This document shows, one piece after another, positions 60,561-64,000 of a stretch of 64,000 nt of DNA. The DNA is from Micromonospora sp. WMMD1102 (GTDB lineage Bacteria > Actinomycetota > Actinomycetes > Mycobacteriales > Micromonosporaceae), in contig NZ_JARUBN010000001.1 in the NCBI RefSeq assembly GCF_029626265.1, forward strand, positions 3,534,001 through 3,598,000, read 5' to 3'. Below the pieces are notes generated by a model. It saw only the letters and a list, made by a program, of their open reading frames with translations. It had not been told where the DNA came from and ran no database searches. The translations under genes were made by a program, and so were the position numbers. Numbering within the stretch: the stretch's first letter is position 1; every line of letters starts with the position of its first letter.

Positions 60561-61907
60561 TCATGCCGGTGCCTCCGCCGGTGATGTCGACCCGAGGTGG
60601 CCGAGCACCACGTCGGCGGCGCGGTGCCCGCTGCGTACCGCGCCCTCCATCGTGTCCGGCCAGCCGGTGTCGGTCCACGCGCCGGCCAGGGCCAGCCCGG
60701 GTGCCCGGGTCCGGGCCGGCGGCCGGGCGCTGCGGGACCCCGGCTCCTGCCGGAACGTCGCCCGGGGTTCCCGGGTCACGAACGCGTCCCGGACCCGGAC
60801 CCGCCGGGCCGCCGGGAAGAGTTCCGCCAGCGCGGTCAGGTGGGTCCGGACCAGGTCGCCCGCCCGGACCGCGAGCACCTGCTCGGCGGCGGAGATGGAG
60901 ACCACCAGGTACTGCCCGGAGCCGCCGGGCGGGGTCCGGTCGAAGACCCACTGCACCGGAGTGTCCAGCCCGGCCGCGAACTCCAGCTCGGTGACCCGCT
61001 GCTCGTAGTGCACGTGCACGTTGACGATCGGTGCGGCACCGAGGCGGGCCCAGCGCGCCCGGTCCGGCGCAGCCTCGGCCGGCACCAGCCGGGCGGCCTG
61101 CGGATGCGGCACGGCGAGTACCACCGCGTCGGCGGTCAGCTCGATGCCGTCCCCGGTGACCTGGAACCGGCTCCCCTCGGGGCGGATCTGCTGGACGCGT
61201 ACCCCGGTGCGGACCGTCGCGCCGCGCCGCCGGAGCAGTACGGCGGCCGGCGCACCGTGCAGTTCGGCCAGCGGCGCGGTCGGCCGGCCGATGTCGGCGG
61301 CGTCCGCCCGGTCGAGCAGTCCGGTCCGGAACACCCGGGCGGCCAGCGCCAGCGAGGCCCGCTCCGGCGGGGCGTTCAGCGCGGCGGTGCAGATCAGTTC
61401 CCAGAGCCGGGCCACGGTCGGCGCGTCCTGCCCGTGCGCGGCCAGCCAGGCGCCGAAACTGACCCGGTCGGCGGCCGGGTCGTCCGGCTCTATCCGGCGC
61501 AGCGCCGCCGCCGCCCGGACCGCCGCCAGCCGTTGACCGACCCGCAGCGGACGATAGCCGAGCAGCGCCGGCAGCAGGTGGGCCGGGGCCGGCAGCCGGC
61601 GGTTGCGGGCCAGCACGTGCGGCGGCCCGCCGACCCGGACGATCGGCACCGCGAACCCGTCCTGCACGGCCGCCCGGTCGGCGCTGCCGAGCCGGACCAG
61701 CAGGTCCCGGTACTGCTGGTAGCAGCGGAGGAAGACGTGCTGGCCGGTGTCCACGGTCAGCTCGCCGCGCCGGAACGAGTAGGTGGCGCCGCCGAGTGCC
61801 GGACGCGCCTCCACCAGGGTGACCCGGTGCCCGGCGTCCAGCAGCCGCACGGCGGCGGCGATACCGGCCAGTCCACCCCCGACCACGCAGACTCCCCCGT
61901 CGGTCAC
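60561..61907 (-). CDS. hpnE: Hydroxysqualene/squalene oxidoreductase HpnE
   Basis: This 448-aa FAD-dependent amine-oxidase-fold enzyme reduces hydroxysqualene to squalene. The dinucleotide motif is VCVVGGGLAGIAAAVRLLDAG at the N-terminus, followed by LVEARPALGGATYSFRRG and VDTGQHVFLRCYQQYRDLL. The C-terminal FAD signature is LALAGAWTDTGWPDTMEGAV. GTG 61907 overlaps the hpnD stop by 4 nt. Confidence 0.93.
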   Translation of the reverse strand: MTDGGVCVVGGGLAGIAAAVRLLDAGHRVTLVEARPALGGATYSFRRGELTVDTGQHVFLRCYQQYRDLLVRLGSADRAAVQDGFAVPIVRVGGPPHVLARNRRLPAPAHLLPALLGYRPLRVGQRLAAVRAAAALRRIEPDDPAADRVSFGAWLAAHGQDAPTVARLWELICTAALNAPPERASLALAARVFRTGLLDRADAADIGRPTAPLAELHGAPAAVLLRRRGATVRTGVRVQQIRPEGSRFQVTGDGIELTADAVVLAVPHPQAARLVPAEAAPDRARWARLGAAPIVNVHVHYEQRVTELEFAAGLDTPVQWVFDRTPPGGSGQYLVVSISAAEQVLAVRAGDLVRTHLTALAELFPAARRVRVRDAFVTREPRATFRQEPGSRSARPPARTRAPGLALAGAWTDTGWPDTMEGAVRSGHRAADVVLGHLGSTSPAEAPA

Positions 61908-62782
61908 GGCGCGCTCCGGGTCATCGCCCGCGCCGCGACGTACGCCTTCTCCCAGCCGGGCAGCGAGATCCGCTGCCGGGTCGCCGCCAGCGGGTCGGCC
62001 ACCATCCGGGCCAGCAGCCGGTGGTAGATGCCGGCCATCGCCGCCACGCAGGCCGCGCTGCGCCGGTCCAGCAGGGGCAGCAGGCGCAAGCCGGTCTGGT
62101 AGTACCGCTCGGCCCGGCGGGCCTGCCAGCGGACCAGTCCGGCGAGCCGGTCCGGCGGGTCGGTCAGCCCGCCGTCCGGGCCGAGTTCCAGGGTGCAGCC
62201 GAACCGCTCCAGGTCCCGGCGGGGCAGGTAGGTCCGGCCGGCGGCACCGTCCTCCAGGATGTCCCGCAGGATGTTCGTCAGTTGCAGCGCGATCCCCAGG
62301 GTGTCGGCGAGTTCGGCGGCGGCCGCCCGGTCCACCGAGGGACGCAGCGCGAAGACGCCGAGCGAGAGCCGGCCGATCGACCCGGCGACGCAGCGGCAGT
62401 AGCCGACCAGTTCCTCGAAGGTCTCGTAGCCGACGCCCCGGACGTCGGCCACGCAGCCGTCGACCAGTTCGTCGAAGGCGGCCACCGGAATCGGCAGCCG
62501 GGCGGCGGCGTCGGCCAGGGCGACGAGTACCGGGTCGCCGCCGGTCTCCGGCAGCCGGTGCAGGGCCGCCCGGACCTGGTCGAGCCGGGCCAGCTTGGTG
62601 GCGGCGGGCAGGTCCCCGTCGCCGATGTCGTCGATGCGGCGGGCGACCGCGTACACCGCGCAGAGCGCGGCGCGTCGGTCGGGGCGGAGCAGCCGGATCC
62701 CGTACGAGAAGTTGCGGGCCTGGCTGCGGGTCACCCGGGCGCACTCCCGGTAGGCGCGCTCCAGCCCGGCGTCGGCGGTCAT
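61904..62782 (-). CDS. hpnD: Presqualene diphosphate synthase HpnD
   Basis: This 292-aa trans-head-to-head prenyltransferase condenses two FPP to presqualene diphosphate. The aspartate motifs are YAVARRIDDIGDGD near residue 45 and LTNILRDILEDGAAGRTYLP near 170. ATG 62782 (MTADAGLERAYREC) overlaps the hpnC stop by 4 nt, and its own stop overlaps hpnE. The operon is thus translationally coupled through hpnC, hpnD and hpnE. Confidence 0.93.
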   Translation of the reverse strand: MTADAGLERAYRECARVTRSQARNFSYGIRLLRPDRRAALCAVYAVARRIDDIGDGDLPAATKLARLDQVRAALHRLPETGGDPVLVALADAAARLPIPVAAFDELVDGCVADVRGVGYETFEELVGYCRCVAGSIGRLSLGVFALRPSVDRAAAAELADTLGIALQLTNILRDILEDGAAGRTYLPRRDLERFGCTLELGPDGGLTDPPDRLAGLVRWQARRAERYYQTGLRLLPLLDRRSAACVAAMAGIYHRLLARMVADPLAATRQRISLPGWEKAYVAARAMTRSAP

Positions 62783-63708
62783 CCGCGCGCCCCGCTCGGG
62801 TGCAGCGCGACCCGGAACGGCCGGTACGACCGCAGCCACGCGGCGGCGACGCCGGCCCGGGTCGGCTTCGGCGGTCCGGGCAGCGGGTCGTGGTCGGCCC
62901 GGGCCAGGGCGGCCAGCGCGGCCCGGCCACCGGCGAGGTAACCGCCGACCGCCAGCCGGGCCCAGCCGTGCAGGTCACCGACGAGCGGCGCGCCCGCGTC
63001 GAGCAGGTCGGCGGCCCGCCTTGCCTGGCGCCGGACCACCGTCCGGAGCCGGTCGCCGGCCCGGGGTGCATCCAGGTCCTCCTCGGCCACCCCGGCCGCC
63101 GCCAACTCCTCGGTCGGCAGGTAGATCCGGCCCCGGCGGCGGTCCTCGGCGACGTCCTGGAGGTGCTCCACCACCTGCAACGCGGTGCAGATCCGGTTGG
63201 AGAGCCGGATCCGGTCCGGCGAGGCGGCACCGAAGACGTGCAGCACCAGTTCGCCGACCGGGTCGGCGGAGAAATGGCAGTAGTCGACGAGCGCGCCGAA
63301 GGTCGGGTAGCGGTTCACCACCTGGTCGCGGCGGTTCGCCTCGATCAGCCGCAGCAGCGGGTCGATCGGCAGCCGGCAGTCGACAACGGTGGGCGCCAGC
63401 CGGACCAGTACCGGGTGCCGGGGCAGCCGGCCGTGGTAGAGGGCGCGTACCTCGCGGTCGAACCGGTCCAGTCCGGCGAGCCGGGCGGCCGGCGACTCGT
63501 CCCGGCCGGAGATGTCCGGCTCGTCGCCGAGGTCGTCGACGTACCGGGCGTACCCGTAGAGGGCGAGCAGGTGCCGGCGGATCCGGGCCGGCAGGACGCG
63601 GAGCGCGACCGGGAAGTTCTCGCCGGCCAGTACGGTGTCCGGCTGCCGCCGCCCACCCGGCCGGTCCGCGGACGGATGGTCGGAGGCATCGTCGGTCAGA
63701 TGAAGCAC
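62779..63708 (-). CDS. hpnC: Hydroxysqualene synthase HpnC
   Basis: This 309-aa squalene/phytoene synthase-fold enzyme is the partner of HpnD and converts presqualene diphosphate to hydroxysqualene. It has NFPVALRVLPARIRRHLLAL, YARYVDDLGDEPD (first Asp motif) and HLQDVAEDRRRGRIYLP (second). GTG 63708 is chosen because GAGAGG lies 7 nt upstream and the length then fits the family. GTG 63807 would add 33 residues. It is the first gene of the hopanoid operon, with a TACTCT box about 100 nt upstream. Confidence 0.9.
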   Translation of the reverse strand: MLHLTDDASDHPSADRPGGRRQPDTVLAGENFPVALRVLPARIRRHLLALYGYARYVDDLGDEPDISGRDESPAARLAGLDRFDREVRALYHGRLPRHPVLVRLAPTVVDCRLPIDPLLRLIEANRRDQVVNRYPTFGALVDYCHFSADPVGELVLHVFGAASPDRIRLSNRICTALQVVEHLQDVAEDRRRGRIYLPTEELAAAGVAEEDLDAPRAGDRLRTVVRRQARRAADLLDAGAPLVGDLHGWARLAVGGYLAGGRAALAALARADHDPLPGPPKPTRAGVAAAWLRSYRPFRVALHPSGARG

Positions 63709-63938
63709 GCTGCCGCCTCTCGCGAGGTCCAGTCGGCTCAGCGGGGCCGCGCCAGACCGCCGCGCCGGATCGGTCGTAACCCACCACTCGCGCTCAGTAA
63801 TCTTCACCGAGAGTACCGAAATTCCCACGCTGGGCGGTGCGGCCTGCCGAATTCCTCTCGGCGTGTTCGACGGCCCGTGTCGGTGTAGCCCGGACCGGGC
63901 CGACCAGGGCGGCGGATCGACCGTCACCGGTCGGCGTG

Positions 63939-64000
63939 TCATCTTGACTGGGTACGCCGGGCCATCCAGATGCCGATCACCATCGCCGCCACCGCGACCA
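63939..64000 (-). CDS. Partial membrane protein (C-terminal end)
   Basis: A minus-strand frame enters from the right edge and ends at TGA (63939-63941). The last residues are VAVAAMVIGIWMARRTQSR, a hydrophobic helix with a basic tail. Too little is present to name a family. It lies about 230 bp upstream of hpnC on the same strand. Confidence 0.5.
   Translation of the reverse strand, partial: VAVAAMVIGIWMARRTQSR

Overview
The window is about 70% GC actinomycete DNA. It has leaderless or GTG/TTG-started genes, 4-nt stop/start overlaps, DUF397 and XRE/DUF5753 pairs, an egtABCD locus and a bacterial hopanoid operon. A 21-bp palindrome built on AGGAAGGGCCCC resembles repeats I associate with Micromonosporaceae, so a Micromonospora- or Plantactinospora-like organism is my best guess (inference). 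No tRNA, rRNA, CRISPR array or intact insertion sequence is visible.

Layout. 1-8.6 kb: a partial glycosyltransferase, an alpha-methylacyl-CoA racemase, a sulfotransferase, DUF2795 and DUF1345 proteins, a pirin, a quinone oxidoreductase behind a SoxR-like operator, and a methyltransferase/MerR divergent pair. 8.6-15.5 kb: a surface and exopolysaccharide block (LPVTG-anchored protein, DUF4012 membrane protein, GT4 glycosyltransferase, Wzc-type tyrosine autokinase), then a GDT1-type cation transporter behind a yybP-ykoY manganese riboswitch. 15.6-20.1 kb: ergothioneine genes egtABCD. 20.2-25.8 kb: ArsR plus a tandem SRPBCC protein, and a complete sugar-type ABC importer. 25.9-31.6 kb: a Ser/Thr kinase, a nucleotide-sugar dehydrogenase, a glycosyltransferase, an amidohydrolase and a small membrane protein.

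32.0-40.3 kb is the most interesting region. It is a ram/SapB-type class III lanthipeptide operon: LanKC synthetase, a 42-codon precursor whose core is nearly that of SapB, two ABC half-transporters, and a NodU/CmcH-type carbamoyltransferase placed 10 bp downstream. The modified peptide is expected to be a surfactant for aerial growth. The carbamoyltransferase is not part of the classical ramCSAB set. A TetR gene, an IS5-type transposase remnant and a lower-GC, foreign-looking pair (VOC protein, epoxide-hydrolase-like protein) follow. Then come an aldo/keto reductase, two RamR/DesR-like response regulators (one with a degenerate acidic pocket) and a 430-aa repeat protein.

47-54.9 kb holds a PLP aminotransferase, an unusual asparagine-synthetase homologue lacking the glutaminase Cys and the PP-loop Asp, a GGDEF protein, DUF397/XRE genes and an SDR. 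54.9-63.7 kb is a minus-strand hopanoid operon: hpnC, hpnD, hpnE, a polyprenyl diphosphate synthase, squalene-hopene cyclase, an hpnG-ispH fusion, and hpnH. It would carry FPP to squalene, hopene and adenosylhopane. A membrane-protein C-terminus enters at the right edge.

A recurring structural feature is short tandem duplication at gene 3' ends, often including the stop codon. Functions are assigned from motifs and family knowledge read by eye; no database search was run.
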